Assembly: GCA_027041035.1 (NCBI GenBank)
Contig: JALULB010000008.1
Location: forward strand, 1 to 5,868
DNA length: 5,868 nucleotides
Direction of reading: 5' to 3'
DNA from: Sedimenticola sp.
Lineage (GTDB): Bacteria; Pseudomonadota; Gammaproteobacteria; Chromatiales; Chromatiaceae
Shown here one piece after another: positions 5,772 through 5,868 of the stretch. The number at the start of each line of letters is the position of its first letter. The first letter of the stretch is position 1. Under the pieces are notes generated by a model. It saw only the letters and a program-made list of their open reading frames with translations, had not been told where the DNA came from and made no database searches. A program made the translations under genes and the position numbers.

Positions 5772-5868
5772 TTACGGATGATTGTTCCCGGGGTCCACGC
5801 CGCGTTTTTTCTCCGCCGCCTCAGCAGCCTGGTGAGCGTCCGCGCCGGGAAGCGACGGGCGTGGTCGG
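5772..5868 (-). CDS. C-terminal tail of an unidentified protein, entering from the right edge
   Basis: Seen: 31 codons open from the right edge (first full codon at 5867) to TAA at 5772-5774. The residues include RPRPSLPGADAHQAAEAAEK and end KKRGVDPGNNHP. It is hydrophilic, GC-rich and markedly different in composition from the cassettes. Too little is present to name a family. If the adjoining repeats are an element end, this would be its transposase or another element gene; otherwise it is the first gene of the flanking chromosome. The other minus-strand frames are stopped or less protein-like here. Confidence 0.4.
   Translation of the reverse strand, partial: RPRPSLPGADAHQAAEAAEKKRGVDPGNNHP

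Noticed and set aside
5659..5868. Group IIC-attC intron inserted in the second attC
   Set aside because: Those introns enter at the core box, whereas the break here is in the loop; no intron domain V hairpin or reverse transcriptase motif is visible.

Overview
The window looks like a proteobacterial chromosome segment, probably a GC-rich gammaproteobacterium. It is a mosaic of base compositions. The left 0.8 kb is GC-rich and reads like core genome: a DUF423 (YgdD-type) membrane protein followed, with an 11-base overlap, by the start of a stand-alone RlmK-type 23S rRNA methyltransferase, both on the minus strand. The host assignment rests on these two families and on base composition, not on a marker gene.

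Upstream of that pair, still on the minus strand, is one large gene (807-3707) for a predicted secreted protein of 966 residues. It appears to have four modules after a signal peptide: a beta-sandwich or carbohydrate-binding-like domain, an Ig-like domain of the DUF5011/HYR type, an alpha/beta hydrolase with a GHSSG nucleophile elbow, and a long C-terminal region that looks like a beta-propeller. It has a good Shine-Dalgarno site, and its upstream region holds overlapping inverted repeats that could form alternative hairpins. About 410 bases with no convincing gene follow (3708-4119), then a weak minus-strand ORF of about 88 codons (4120-4386).

The right part is AT-rich and has the layout of an integron gene-cassette array. 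A core site GTTATGC (4424-4430) precedes a 142-residue orphan protein, a complete attC site (4871-4942), then a uracil-DNA-glycosylase-fold protein of 222 residues and a second attC (5613-5658) that is broken in the middle. The first cassette's attC starts with GCATAAC, the exact complement of the core site at the cassette's left border, so the cassette ends are internally confirmed. No integron integrase gene is visible, so the array is either a distal part of a larger integron or a stranded (CALIN-like) cluster.

The second attC stops matching at 5658/5659. Beyond it lie repeat-rich, non-cassette sequence and the last 31 codons of a minus-strand gene that enters from the right edge. This suggests that an insertion or deletion cut the array. 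The most interesting items are the UDG-fold cassette, the orphan cassette protein, the broken array end and the multi-domain secreted hydrolase.
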